The notes: a model not told the origin generated them from the sequence alone. 64,000 bases of DNA from Photorhabdus heterorhabditis (GCF_018448905.1 NZ_RCWA01000018.1:18796-82795); one strand, 5' to 3'; shown: positions 21,427 to 30,317, numbered from the stretch's first letter. Numbers and translations: made by a program.

Positions 21427-22131
21427 CTATAGTTCAGAAGCAATTTTCCAGTTTATTGAGCTAACACTCTTTTCCAGACTCATGCGACAAACAATCGCTT
21501 CTATCTCTTTTTGCTCAGTCGATGTTGCTAATATTTCAATACACACTTCGAGTTTTTCAGGTTGAATCATATCAATGAAACTCAGTGATTGTAATCTCAC
21601 TGCCACTCCATTTAGAGCTTGCAACACTAAAGTTCTAACCAGAATTCCGTCATGACTATCGCATACCACGTGAATTCTATAACACCGTGCCAAATCAGTG
21701 ACCTGTTGTTTAGGTTGTAAATTAATACGCTGAGCAGCTTCACGTAATAATATATTTGCGCAAAGAATAATAACCGTTGCTATTGCAGCCAGCCAATATT
21801 GCCCAAGACCACATAACACACCAATTCCGGCAGAACACCATAAAGTTGCAGCAGTATTTAACCCACGGATATTCATACCTTCTCGCATAATGACACCCGC
21901 GCCCAGGAAACCAATACCTGAAACAACCTGAGCAGCAATACGACCAGCACTATCTGGTGAAGTTGTTATCGAACTAAGAATAAAAACGGCAGCACCAGTC
22001 GCAACTAATGCATTCGTTCTTAAACCTGCCATACGCTGACGCCATTGACGTTCTGCGCCAATTAATGCACCAAAGCACATAGCTGATAATAAATGGAAGA
22101 CAAAAGGAGTTATTAACACGACATTCTCCAT
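21427..22131 (-). CDS. mgtC: MgtC family virulence membrane protein
   Basis: 234 residues. The N-terminal half has four or five membrane helices and is almost identical in type to Salmonella MgtC (GALIGAERQWRQRMAGLRTN, SGIGFLGAGVIMREG, GLNTAATLWCSAGIG). The C-terminal third is a soluble ACT-like domain. MgtC supports growth at low Mg2+ and inside host cells and inhibits the F-type ATP synthase in Salmonella. The start is uncertain: the ATG at 22129-22131 has no ribosome site because an ERIC element ends 2 bases upstream, whereas a GTG at 22117-22119 has GGAG 6 bases before it. Its usual partner mgtB is present only as a remnant downstream. Confidence 0.95.
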   Translation of the reverse strand: MENVVLITPFVFHLLSAMCFGALIGAERQWRQRMAGLRTNALVATGAAVFILSSITTSPDSAGRIAAQVVSGIGFLGAGVIMREGMNIRGLNTAATLWCSAGIGVLCGLGQYWLAAIATVIILCANILLREAAQRINLQPKQQVTDLARCYRIHVVCDSHDGILVRTLVLQALNGVAVRLQSLSFIDMIQPEKLEVCIEILATSTEQKEIEAIVCRMSLEKSVSSINWKIASEL

Positions 22132-22132
22132 A

Positions 22133-22270
22133 TATACCCGTTATCTTTCAAGTTGCCTCTTTGTTGGCTGCACTCACTCACCCCGGTCACATAGTTATCT
22201 ATGTGTTATCTATGCTCCCGGGGATTCGCTCCTTTGCCATCGCGATGCATCTTGAAATCCATTGGGTATA
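22133..22270. repeat. ERIC element abutting the mgtC start
   Basis: 138-base ERIC copy with TATACCCGTTATCTTTCAAG at one end and ATTGGGTATA at the other. Near its centre GTTATCTAT is repeated. It ends 1 base from the mgtC ATG, so the mgtC mRNA leader must run through it and would contain its long hairpin. Confidence 0.9.
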
Positions 22271-22666
22271 ATTAAATGGATAAATAATCATGTGCATTTA
22301 TTTTGCACACAGAAATTTGTGCCGAATGTTTAATTCAGCATTATTTTCTGTACATACCTGGAGGTAATAAGGTGTAAATGTATAACAGCATAATAAAAAC
22401 TCAATATAATATTCTTCGCTACTCTACCGAGTACCAAATAACAATGCTTTTTAGGTAAGTACAGCTCAGATATTTTGAGTGGTACCGCCCGCCTTGTTTG
22501 GCAAGCAGCAAATCGGGAGGAAATGAACAGCTTGCCGTGTTATTTTTTATTTAATCGAAAACTTTGACTGTCCAATGATAATTTCTCCAATGAAATTTGG
22601 ATGAAGTATAATCAGGGGTAGTTAATAAGTAAAGGGAATATTACTATAACAAAGAAAAACAACAAA
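22271..22666. other. Intergenic region between the mgtC-proximal ERIC and the cold-shock gene
   Basis: No gene seen. It should contain the mgtC promoter on the minus strand. I looked for a PhoP box (paired GTTTA half-sites) and found only a single GTTTA near 22328, so PhoP control cannot be claimed from the sequence. Confidence 0.5.
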
Positions 22667-22667
22667 G

Positions 22668-22706
22668 AAAAAGTCCGCCACTACTAAAATAGTGACGGAC
22701 TTGAAA
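22668..22706 (-). terminator. Rho-independent terminator of the cold-shock gene
   Basis: On the minus strand AAGTCCGTCACTA and TAGTGGCGGACTT form a long stem with one G-T or mismatch pair around a TTTTAG loop, followed by TTTTTC. It begins 13 bases after the cold-shock gene stop. Confidence 0.85.
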
Positions 22707-22719
22707 ATCATTCAGGCAA

Positions 22720-22932
22720 TCAGATAGCAGTTACGTTTGCAGCTGCTGGGCCTTTAGCACCATTTTCAATGGTGAATTCTACGTTCTGGCCTTCTGCCAA
22801 AGTTTTGAAACCGTTACCCTGAATGGCAGAGAAGTGAACGAATACGTCTTTGCTACCGTCAGCTGGGGTGATGAAACCGAAGCCTTTAGACTCGTTGAAC
22901 CACTTCACTTGACCTTTCATTTTGTCAGACAT
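22720..22932 (-). CDS. Cold-shock family RNA chaperone (CspE/CspC type)
   Basis: 70 residues from the ATG at 22930-22932, which has AGGAAAG upstream. A single cold-shock domain with both RNA-binding motifs: KGFGFI (RNP1) and DVFVHF (RNP2). It binds single-stranded RNA and melts structure, with an antitermination role in CspE/CspC. The sequence after [17 protein letters not shown] is of CspE/CspC type more than CspA; cold induction cannot be decided. A terminator follows immediately, so it is monocistronic. Confidence 0.93.
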   Translation of the reverse strand: MSDKMKGQVKWFNESKGFGFITPADGSKDVFVHFSAIQGNGFKTLAEGQNVEFTIENGAKGPAAANVTAI

Positions 22933-23413
22933 TGTGACTTTCCTATATATCAAAAAAATTTTGCCACCATGGGCATGTATTGGCCAGTTATCAGCTATTA
23001 CTTATGGAGGCACTAAGAAGGAAACGCGTCAACAAAGGCTATCTGAGGATAACACTTACACATAACTCATTAACTCAAGATGTCGTACATAAAGTAGGTC
23101 TGTTTATCAGGCCGGCAGCATTAACGCATGATAGAAAAGGAATAGCAACCTTTTTATGCATCCGTGTTTTAAAAAACACGTTTAAGCTCACTATTAGAAC
23201 AATAATACAACAAGTAAAACAAATTAGTTATAAATTTTTTTGATTTATTCAACCATTATCTTAATGAAAGCGTTAGAATTAATCTTAGCCAATAACAGAT
23301 CATAGATTAAAGTAAAACAACTGATCTACGTAAGATCATCTACCTCATGCTAACCTTAAGAACCGATAACTATGAAAACATACCACTTTTCCTTCATCTA
23401 CTCAGGTTAATAT
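22933..23413. other. Divergent region between the cold-shock gene and ylaC
   Basis: About 480 bases with no supported gene. The left part is the leader and promoter of the cold-shock gene on the minus strand, the right part the promoter of ylaC on the plus strand. Short open frames here show no domain or ribosome site. Confidence 0.5.
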
Positions 23414-23932
23414 ATGAATATCATTAAACAGATACTGATTCGGGACCTTGAACGAATTAACATTGAAGAACAGCGTGATGGCAAACCTCGTTTTAACAGC
23501 CAGTTTCTCAGCAACCACCCTTACCTTTTCCTGGCTATGCTCATCTCTTATCTGTCTCTCGCTGTGCTTATCTGGTACGCCCCATACTTTGGTTTATTTT
23601 CACTGCTAGCCTTTACTGTACTCTTCATTGTTATGGCTACTATTCTGCTATTTGAAATCAAACCTGTATATCGGTTTGATGATATTGGTGTACTTGATCT
23701 ACGGGTATGCTACAACGGTGAGTGGTTCGCCAGCGAAAAAATATCAGACCATGCTCTCGAAGAGATCTTTTCTCATCCTCATGTTCCGTTAACAATGAAA
23801 GATGAAATCAAACGTGTTATGAAACTGAAAGGTGAAATATATTTTTATGACGTTTACATAATGGCATTTTCTGAACAACCAGACAAAACACCATCACCAC
23901 CGATGATGAATAAAAGTACTCAATTTCAATAA
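23414..23932 (+). CDS. ylaC: YlaC family inner membrane protein
   Basis: 172 residues. Two membrane helices at about 36-56 and 58-80, then a cytoplasmic domain with DDIGVLDLRVCYNGEWFASE, which matches the DIDVLDFRVCYNGEWY block of E. coli YlaC, and KGEIYFYDVY near residue 140. Function unknown in all species. AGG precedes the ATG. The proline- and serine-rich tail is longer than in E. coli. It stands alone between the cold-shock gene and the first tRNA-Asn. Confidence 0.85.
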   Translation: MNIIKQILIRDLERINIEEQRDGKPRFNSQFLSNHPYLFLAMLISYLSLAVLIWYAPYFGLFSLLAFTVLFIVMATILLFEIKPVYRFDDIGVLDLRVCYNGEWFASEKISDHALEEIFSHPHVPLTMKDEIKRVMKLKGEIYFYDVYIMAFSEQPDKTPSPPMMNKSTQFQ

Positions 23933-23999
23933 AATAGCATAGTTATAACACAACATGCTCATATGACGAGCAAACAATAAAATTGTAAGACTTTTTGCG

Positions 24000-24028
24000 T
24001 TGACAGTGTTTCAGTTCATCGCTAATAT
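24000..24028 (+). promoter_or_regulatory. Sigma-70 promoter of the first tRNA-Asn
   Basis: TTGACA at 24000-24005, 17-base spacer, TAATAT at 24023-24028, then GC-rich discriminator sequence (GCCTCG) typical of stringently controlled tRNA promoters. Confidence 0.85.
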
Positions 24029-24050
24029 TCGCCTCGTTCTCAGGAATGAT

Positions 24051-24126
24051 TCCTCCATAGTTCAGTCGGTAGAACGGCGGACTGTTAATCTGTATGTCAC
24101 TGGTTCGAGTCCAGTTGGAGGAGCCA
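24051..24126 (+). tRNA. tRNA-Asn (GTT), copy 1, variant anticodon stem
   Basis: 76 bases with encoded CCA. It folds as a normal cloverleaf with anticodon GTT and is the enterobacterial tRNA-Asn. It differs from the two other copies by C to T in the 3' side of the anticodon stem (position 41), which turns a G-C pair into G-U. A Rho-independent terminator follows. Confidence 0.95.
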
Positions 24127-24186
24127 AATTCAAGTCTGGAGATGCTAAAAGGAATCTCTGGTACTATCAGACAGATAGTCTGCAAG

Positions 24187-24218
24187 AAAGCCCAATAAAA
24201 TTTGGGCTTTTTTTTTGT
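24187..24218 (+). terminator. Terminator after tRNA-Asn copy 1
   Basis: AAAGCCCAA at 24187-24195 pairs with TTGGGCTTT at 24202-24210, followed by a run of T. Classic Rho-independent terminator. Confidence 0.9.
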
Positions 24219-24252
24219 TTATAAAATAGCACATTTAGGGGTACTGGGGTGA

Positions 24253-25326
24253 TTAATCCAAAACCACTTTATAAATTCTCTCTTTAGATTTGTGTAGTAT
24301 ATTTACTTCGTCAACAAGTTCTATTTCGTAATGAATTATTACCCGACCATTACCGATATAATTAAAGAAATCAATTCCACCTGGCTGGCCATCGGCATTT
24401 GCTTCAGGATTAATTATCCCCAACCGGACAACATTATCTTCATTGGCTACTAAAGATTCTATTTTTAATACTAGCTCGCCTACATCCTGATTATCATCAG
24501 AATAACCTCTTATATGAACTGTGCCTTTTTTAAACTCCTTATTTTGAAGTTTAACATCGCTGACCATAATATTGATGTCATATTCAATAATACTCTCACC
24601 AATTGGTCGGCCTCTCGTTTCATCATATTCATCAATATAAGGCATTTCCAAATCACGGCGAACCTGAATTGTTCCAGGGTCTTCATCTAGTTCTACAATT
24701 ATATATTGAACAGTAGAAAATTTAGCGCTACCACTTTCACTAATAGTGTAATAAACACTGTCGTGTTTACCGCTAGTAAGAAGATCGCTTTTCACAGACA
24801 AGCTGCGGATATCATTGCTATCCTGAGTGTTTGGAACAGAGACAATAGTATCATCAAAAATGAATTTTACTTCATGATTTTTCAGAATATTAGAATCAAC
24901 AAAAAGTACTTTAACTCCTGAATTTATATCATTGCTATCAATTATATTATCATAATTTGCCGGATATATAGGTGCTGATAATCCCACTGACTTCAGTTTG
25001 AATCGATCCAGAACAGCTTCAGCAACCACATTACCACTAGCATCAGTTACTTCCGCAACAAACTTAATTGTGGCATTAGCTTTTTGATCTGTTTTAATTT
25101 TTACTAAAACTTCAGATGCCCTGCTAATAGAGTCGAATATTTTATTGTTATTTACAATTTCATATTCTCCTTCACTCAAACCATGTACTGAAATTTTACT
25201 TTTGTAATTATCTAATGATACAGAATAATCATCATCTTTTAGAACTATAAACAATCGTAATGGAACGTTGAACCAATCTTTATGTGAAACCCAGTTAGTT
25301 ACATCAGTATTAATTAAGAACTTCAT
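24253..25326 (-). CDS. Unknown acidic protein between tRNA-Asn copies
   Basis: 357 residues, no recognised domain, no signal peptide and no membrane segment. The sequence is rich in beta-strand-type alternation, in Asp, Asn and Val, and low in Cys. It reads like two or three Ig-like or jelly-roll modules (for example VEVTDASGNVVAEAV around 88 and GTVHIRGYSDDNQDVGELVL around 270). The ATG has GAGGAAAAG upstream. It faces the tRNA genes and lies between two tRNA-Asn units that share their promoter region, so it looks like acquired cargo. A secreted or phage-derived role is possible but nothing in the sequence proves one. Confidence 0.75.
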   Translation of the reverse strand: MKFLINTDVTNWVSHKDWFNVPLRLFIVLKDDDYSVSLDNYKSKISVHGLSEGEYEIVNNNKIFDSISRASEVLVKIKTDQKANATIKFVAEVTDASGNVVAEAVLDRFKLKSVGLSAPIYPANYDNIIDSNDINSGVKVLFVDSNILKNHEVKFIFDDTIVSVPNTQDSNDIRSLSVKSDLLTSGKHDSVYYTISESGSAKFSTVQYIIVELDEDPGTIQVRRDLEMPYIDEYDETRGRPIGESIIEYDINIMVSDVKLQNKEFKKGTVHIRGYSDDNQDVGELVLKIESLVANEDNVVRLGIINPEANADGQPGGIDFFNYIGNGRVIIHYEIELVDEVNILHKSKERIYKVVLD

Positions 25327-25891
25327 GACTTTTCCTCATTTTATATAAAAAATACAGAAAAATTAGCCACTCTTTTCTGGTAAAATATTATTTACTTTAT
25401 TGCATATTATATACAAATATAAAATAATTATTAATTTAATAACATATTAATCCATTAACACCAGATAAAACCTCATTATCAACGGAGAACTATTTTTCCT
25501 AGACTGATACTATGCTTTCCAATTTATGATTGAAATAATTAATTACTCTTTCAATTAAGAATTGTAGACGAAAAAATCCACTAATAAATATCAAAAGACA
25601 ATACACGATCTATTAAAAAAACAAAATAGGAAGATTAGCAAGAAATACAAATCACCTATAAATAACATTAAAAAACAATTAAAAATATATTTCATTATAT
25701 TTTTAATATCCCCAGTTAATTATATTTTAAATAAAAAAATAGATAATATTCCCCCTACCTAACTATCATAGATAAATATTAATTAGTATTGGTATTACCT
25801 GTCCTAAGAGACTTAATTGACTAAAAAATAGCAAACAAACGCCATTTTGAACACCAGTTAATCAATCAAACTCAATTTGCAGTTTTCCCCT
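25327..25891. other. AT-rich region upstream of the unknown gene
   Basis: About 560 bases without a supported gene. It should contain the promoter of the unknown protein gene on the minus strand. AT content is clearly higher than in the surrounding genes, in keeping with acquired DNA. Confidence 0.5.
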
Positions 25892-25920
25892 TTGACAAGC
25901 CTAAAATACCCAGCTATTAT
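25892..25920 (+). promoter_or_regulatory. Sigma-70 promoter of tRNA-Asn copy 2
   Basis: TTGACA at 25892-25897, 17-base spacer, TATTAT at 25915-25920. From TATTCGCCTCGTTCTCAGGA on, the leader is almost identical to that of copy 1. Confidence 0.85.
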
Positions 25921-25942
25921 TCGCCTCGTTCTCAGGAACGAT

Positions 25943-26018
25943 TCCTCCATAGTTCAGTCGGTAGAACGGCGGACTGTTAATCCGTATGTCACTGGTTCGA
26001 GTCCAGTTGGAGGAGCCA
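25943..26018 (+). tRNA. tRNA-Asn (GTT), copy 2
   Basis: 76 bases with encoded CCA, anticodon GTT and a fully paired anticodon stem. Its leader repeats that of copy 1, about 1.9 kb away. A terminator follows. Confidence 0.97.
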
Positions 26019-26028
26019 AATTATGAAG

Positions 26029-26051
26029 AGCCCGCTTAATGCGGGCTTTTT
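26029..26051 (+). terminator. Terminator after tRNA-Asn copy 2
   Basis: AGCCCGC at 26029-26035 pairs with GCGGGCT at 26041-26047 around TTAAT, followed by TTTTT. Confidence 0.9.
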
Positions 26052-26218
26052 GCTTTTCTGATTTACACTACCGCTCTTACGACCCAACATTCAATGTAAT
26101 AATGCTATTCAACCTACATTCCTAGCATACAATTCCTGCAACCAGCCATTGTTTAGCACAAAAACAGATCAACAAGTTCAGTTTGCCAGCAAACAAACCC
26201 TATTTGTTGTTTTCTGCT

Positions 26219-26247
26219 TTGACAAAGCAAAAATGTATCGCTAATAT
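26219..26247 (+). promoter_or_regulatory. Sigma-70 promoter of tRNA-Asn copy 3
   Basis: TTGACA at 26219-26224, 17-base spacer, TAATAT at 26242-26247. The spacer and leader differ from copies 1 and 2. Confidence 0.85.
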
Positions 26248-26267
26248 GCACCCCGTTGTGAAGGAGT

Positions 26268-26343
26268 TCCTCCATAGTTCAGTCGGTAGAACGGCGGACT
26301 GTTAATCCGTATGTCACTGGTTCGAGTCCAGTTGGAGGAGCCA
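26268..26343 (+). tRNA. tRNA-Asn (GTT), copy 3
   Basis: 76 bases with CCA, identical to copy 2. No terminator hairpin is visible after it, so its transcript may run toward pyrC, 225 bases downstream. Confidence 0.97.
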
Positions 26344-26567
26344 ACTTCATATCATTTTACCCTCATGTTTCATTTTTCCCTGTTTATAAGAAAATCTACC
26401 TCTGGTTACCCTACACTACCCTAATCTAATTGATTTGGGTGGAATTTTCGTTGAAAGTTACATTCATCAATAGCTATTTAATCTTTTTCACTTTATTATC
26501 CATTCCCGGCTTGAACATGCTGAATTCAGCACTTGTCTTTTCTATTATATATACTGGAGCCGGTTTC

Positions 26568-27620
26568 ATGACCACTGAATCATATACAATAAAAATCCGC
26601 CGCCCTGATGACTGGCACATTCATTTCCGTGATGGTGAAACGCTAAAAACTGTCGTTCCTTATACTAGTCACTTTTTTGGCCGAGCTATCGTCATGCCTA
26701 ATCTGCTTTCTCCGATAACAGAGGTTGGTCGTGCCAAAGCCTATAGAAACAGAATATTGGCAGCTATCCCTAAAGGGCACAATTTTCAGCCTCTTATGAC
26801 TTGTTACCTCACTGATTCTACCAACAGTTCCCAAATAGAGGTCGGTTATAAAGAAGGAATTTTCACTGCCTGTAAGCTCTACCCTGCCAACGCCACAACC
26901 AATTCAAGCCACGGTGTCTCTGATATTAAGAACATTTATCCACTACTAAACGTTATGGAAAAACTGGGGATGCCTCTGCTCGTCCACGGTGAAGTTACTG
27001 CTCCTCATATTGATATTTTTGACCGTGAAGCCCGTTTTATCGAACAAGTCATGGAGCCATTACGTAACCAGTTTCCCACACTGAAAGTCGTGTTTGAACA
27101 CATAACAACCAAAGAAGCAGCGCAATATGTCCTTGAGGGTGATGACAATCTAGCAGCAACGTTAACGCCACAGCACTTAATGTTCAACCGCAACCATATG
27201 CTGGTTGGTGGTATCCGTCCAAACCTGTATTGCCTGCCCATTCTGAAACGCAATGTTCACCAAAATGCTTTACGCACAGCCGTCGCCAGTGGATGTGATC
27301 GCTTCTTCCTAGGTACAGACTCTGCACCACATGCACAACATAAAAAAGAATCATCTTGTGGTTGTGCTGGCGTATTTAATGCCCCATCAGCATTACCTGC
27401 TTACGCAACAGTATTCGAAGAGATAAATGCATTACAGCATTTTGAAGCTTTCTGTTCCCTTAATGGCCCTAAATTCTACGGATTACCCGTTAACGAAGGA
27501 TTTGTCGAACTGACTCGCAAATCTTCTACGATCATTGAACACATTGATTGTGGCAATGAAAGGCTTATTCCGTTCCTGGCTGGCGAAGATGCCCGTTGGG
27601 AAGTAAAAACAGCAGATTGA
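26568..27620 (+). CDS. pyrC: Dihydroorotase PyrC
   Basis: 350 residues from the ATG at 26568-26570, chosen because GGAG lies upstream and [19 protein letters not shown] aligns with E. coli PyrC. Metal ligands HxH in DWHIHFRDG, the carboxylated lysine in [10 protein letters not shown], and later His (HGE, FEHIT) and Asp (GTDSAPH) are present. It catalyses reversible cyclisation of carbamoyl aspartate to dihydroorotate in pyrimidine synthesis. The frame is open for 46 codons upstream and would encode a hydrophobic stretch, but that part has no counterpart in PyrC. Followed by an ERIC element and bssS, the E. coli gene order (dinI-pyrC-bssS) in rearranged form. Confidence 0.97.
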   Translation: MTTESYTIKIRRPDDWHIHFRDGETLKTVVPYTSHFFGRAIVMPNLLSPITEVGRAKAYRNRILAAIPKGHNFQPLMTCYLTDSTNSSQIEVGYKEGIFTACKLYPANATTNSSHGVSDIKNIYPLLNVMEKLGMPLLVHGEVTAPHIDIFDREARFIEQVMEPLRNQFPTLKVVFEHITTKEAAQYVLEGDDNLAATLTPQHLMFNRNHMLVGGIRPNLYCLPILKRNVHQNALRTAVASGCDRFFLGTDSAPHAQHKKESSCGCAGVFNAPSALPAYATVFEEINALQHFEAFCSLNGPKFYGLPVNEGFVELTRKSSTIIEHIDCGNERLIPFLAGEDARWEVKTAD

Positions 27621-27657
27621 TATATGTGGGGATGGTCATCATCCCCATTAATTCGTA

Positions 27658-27784
27658 TATACCCGTTATCTTTCAAGTTGCTTCTTTGTTGGCTACACTC
27701 ACTCCCCCCGGTCACAGAGTTACCTACGCTCCTGGGGATTCGCTCCCTTGCCGTTGCGATTCATCTTGAAATCCATTGGGTATA
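27658..27784. repeat. ERIC element between pyrC and bssS
   Basis: 127-base ERIC copy, TATACCCGTTATCTTTCAAG at the left end and ATTGGGTATA at the right. It lies in the 3' region of pyrC, where ERIC hairpins are usually found. Confidence 0.9.
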
Positions 27785-27943
27785 GTTATCAACCTACCAA
27801 CAAGCCGGATAATAATTCCTAACAAAAAACCTTCTTACTTTTATTAAAAAGCATATACTAATAATAACTCATTCAGGAATGAGGTAGTTTGCTCTTAGTC
27901 AATGATATTAATAATTAATGCGGCGATCTGATTAGGAGGTTTT

Positions 27944-28198
27944 ATGGGCAGTAAAGATGAAGTTATTCAAACGCATCCTGTTGTAGGTTGGGATGTCAGT
28001 ACGGTTGATACGTATGATGCAGTGATGTTACGCCTTCACTACTTGTCCTCCCAAGATCAAACACCAGAACATGTCATGGTAGACCGAACCTTATGGTTGA
28101 CAACTGACATTGCAAAGCAATTGATATACATCCTCCAAGCAGGAATAGAAAAGATCGAATCCTCTGAATACAGCGATCTGAACCATATTAAGCACTAA
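27944..28198 (+). CDS. bssS: BssS family biofilm/signal regulator
   Basis: 84 residues, the length of E. coli BssS (YceP). The match is clear: EVIQTHPVVGWDVSTVDTYD, VMLRLHYL, and RTLWLTTDIAKQLIYILQAG. BssS affects biofilm formation and indole/AI-2 signalling in E. coli; the mechanism is unknown. AGGAGG lies ahead of the ATG. A hairpin follows. Confidence 0.92.
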   Translation: MGSKDEVIQTHPVVGWDVSTVDTYDAVMLRLHYLSSQDQTPEHVMVDRTLWLTTDIAKQLIYILQAGIEKIESSEYSDLNHIKH

Positions 28199-28208
28199 TC
28201 TTAAATTC

Positions 28209-28232
28209 GGACACCCAAACAAATGGGTGTCC
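28209..28232 (+). terminator. Hairpin after bssS
   Basis: GGACACCCA at 28209-28217 pairs exactly with TGGGTGTCC at 28224-28232. No T-run follows, so it may be a Rho-dependent pause or stability element. Confidence 0.6.
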
Positions 28233-28398
28233 AGCTTGGAGGTACATTGATTCATCTCAACGATTTTATCTGGAATACCATACCATTATATAATAACTTC
28301 GGATTAATCTGACTTTATTATCGCAATTGCCGAGTTGACTCTTAACAGATAAGGCGTTTATTGTGAACTCCGCCCAACAGGAACAGGGATGTACAATA

Positions 28399-29001
28399 AT
28401 GAAAATCTTAGTAGTTGAAGAATGCTATTATACCCGTTCAGGTATTAGTGAGTTTTTAAAGAAAAATGACAACATTGAGGATATTGAAACCGCTAGCTGT
28501 TCTTCAATTAATGAAGCTATAGATATTATAAATCATTTTTCTCCTGACATTGTTTTAGCTAACCTGACTCATTATTGTCACCATACCAGTTACTGCTCCA
28601 ATTTACATAAATTTATTACCCTTTTAGATAATACTCGTATTTATATATACCTTAATAATCCATACCCTTACTGTGATAACTATATTATATTGAAAAGTAA
28701 TGTTTTTCTTCTAACAAAGAGAAATCTTCCCTATTTACTTAACAAACTGGGTCAAACAACATTACAGGAAATTCAGAAATACCGTGAAAAAATTGATGAA
28801 TGTTGTTCTATTTTCAGTCCACAAGAACATAAAATAATTAACTACTGGATGAAAGAAGTTCCAAATTATCAGATATCCCAAAAGTTAAGGATTAGTAATA
28901 GTACAGTATATTCTCATAAAAGGCATATTGCAGAGAAAATCAATGTACGTAATAGAATTGAACTCTGTTTTATCTACAACGTATTTAAATATCTCTATTA
29001 A
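28399..29001 (+). CDS. LuxR/FixJ-type regulator with degenerate receiver
   Basis: About 200 residues from the ATG at 28399-28401; a GTG at 28363 would add 12 residues. The N-terminal domain has the shape of a receiver (MKILVVEECYYTRSGI) but the phosphoacceptor position reads LANLTHY, with Asn in place of Asp. The C-terminal LuxR helix-turn-helix is intact (FSPQEHKIINYWMKEV, then ISNSTVYSHKRHIAEKI). It is therefore likely to act without phosphorylation, like RcsA and BglJ in the Rcs network, or through a partner. It is cysteine-rich for its kind. It stands alone and ends in a good hairpin. Target genes are unknown. Confidence 0.8.
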   Translation: MKILVVEECYYTRSGISEFLKKNDNIEDIETASCSSINEAIDIINHFSPDIVLANLTHYCHHTSYCSNLHKFITLLDNTRIYIYLNNPYPYCDNYIILKSNVFLLTKRNLPYLLNKLGQTTLQEIQKYREKIDECCSIFSPQEHKIINYWMKEVPNYQISQKLRISNSTVYSHKRHIAEKINVRNRIELCFIYNVFKYLY

Positions 29002-29022
29002 AAAATCCATTACCTAAAGATA

Positions 29023-29050
29023 AACTGGCACATGAATTTCTGTGCCAGTT
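29023..29050. terminator. Bidirectional terminator between the LuxR gene and trhO
   Basis: AACTGGCACA at 29023-29032 pairs exactly with TGTGCCAGTT at 29041-29050. The two genes converge here, so it can serve both. Confidence 0.75.
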
Positions 29051-29060
29051 ATTAACATTC

Positions 29061-30104
29061 TTACTTAGTTAAACTCATTCCATCCTGTAGACGATACCGA
29101 GATTTATTAAATATTTTAGCTCCATTTTCACGACCAGCCCGACGAGTACGTTGTTCTGTTTCTGGTAATCTAACTTCTTCCCTACATGTTTCACTGCAAC
29201 AGCCTTCAAATTTATCTGCACATTCCGAACACTGAATAAATAACAAGTGGCAACCATCGTTTTTGCAATTAGTATGGCTATCGCAAGGCGCACCACATTG
29301 ATGGCAATGAGCAATCACATCATCTGAGATACGTTCTCCCATCCGCTCATCAAATACAAAGTTCTTACCAATAAAACGTACCGGCAATCCCTGTTCCTTG
29401 GCTTTACGGGCATATTCAATAATACCGCCTTCTACGTGATACACTTTTTTAAAACCATTATGCAACATATAAGCACTGGCCTTTTCACAACGAATACCAC
29501 CTGTACAATACATCACAATATTCTTATCTTTATTATCCTGCAACATTTCTACTGCCATTGGCAATTGATCGCGGAAAGTATCGGACGGAATTTCAATTGC
29601 CTTTTCAAAATGCCCTACTTCGTATTCATAGTGATTACGCATATCAACAAATAGCGTATCAGGATCATCCAGCATCTGGTTAACCTGCTCTACCTTAAGA
29701 TATTCACCCGTTTTTGATGGATCAAAAGTTTCATCTTCAATTCCATCAGCGACGACACGATCACGTACTTTCATACGCAAAACCCAGAAAGATTTCCCAT
29801 CATCATCAAGTGCAATATTCAATCTCAGATTATCTAAAGCAGGATCAATGGAATACAATAAAGCTTTCAACGCTTCCATATTATGGGTTGGCACACTTAT
29901 CTGCGCATTGATCCCTTCTTTGGCAATATAAACCCGGCCAAATACTGCAAGCTCGGTAAATTGTTGATAAAGATTATTACGAAAAGCCCAAGGATCTAAT
30001 ATATTAAAATATTTATAAAAAGAGATGGTAGTACGAGGCTGAGTCTCCGCTAGCATACGTGCTTTCAGCTCTTTATTAGAAATGCGGTTATGTAACACTG
30101 GCAT
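29061..30104 (-). CDS. trhO: tRNA uridine(34) hydroxylase TrhO (YceA)
   Basis: 347 residues from the ATG at 30102-30104, which has AGGAAAG upstream and begins [10 protein letters not shown] as in E. coli YceA. An N-terminal acylphosphatase-like domain, a rhodanese domain with the cysteine loop CTGGIRC, and a C-terminal cysteine-rich zinc segment ([20 protein letters not shown]). It hydroxylates uridine 34 of tRNA in the path to 5-methoxy- and 5-carboxymethoxyuridine. The frame extends 34 codons further upstream without similarity. It converges with the LuxR gene. Confidence 0.96.
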   Translation of the reverse strand: MPVLHNRISNKELKARMLAETQPRTTISFYKYFNILDPWAFRNNLYQQFTELAVFGRVYIAKEGINAQISVPTHNMEALKALLYSIDPALDNLRLNIALDDDGKSFWVLRMKVRDRVVADGIEDETFDPSKTGEYLKVEQVNQMLDDPDTLFVDMRNHYEYEVGHFEKAIEIPSDTFRDQLPMAVEMLQDNKDKNIVMYCTGGIRCEKASAYMLHNGFKKVYHVEGGIIEYARKAKEQGLPVRFIGKNFVFDERMGERISDDVIAHCHQCGAPCDSHTNCKNDGCHLLFIQCSECADKFEGCCSETCREEVRLPETEQRTRRAGRENGAKIFNKSRYRLQDGMSLTK

Positions 30105-30290
30105 GGTGTACTTTCCTAAATGATAAGTCATAAGAGTGGATGTATAAGTGATGGCCTCCGCCATCAAAGGTATATGATAACGAAAATGATTTTCAACGAG
30201 TAGCAATTTATAGCATGGTAATTGAAATCAGGGAGGAATCCATCCTCCCTTCAATTGATTGCGAATTTATTGGCAACAAACTGCCAGCAG

Positions 30291-30317
30291 CCTAATCCTA
30301 ATCCTAATCCTAATCCT
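30291..30317. repeat. Hexamer tandem repeat (CCTAAT) at the dinI stop
   Basis: Four full copies of CCTAAT plus a partial one end at the dinI stop codon. Such arrays expand and contract by slippage; here only the 3' untranslated region would change. Confidence 0.85.

Noticed and set aside
22271-22400. PhoP box before mgtC
   Set aside because: Only one half-site was found; spacing to a second is absent.
22980-23243. 87-residue open frame between the cold-shock gene and ylaC
   Set aside because: No ribosome site or domain; lies in the divergent promoter region.
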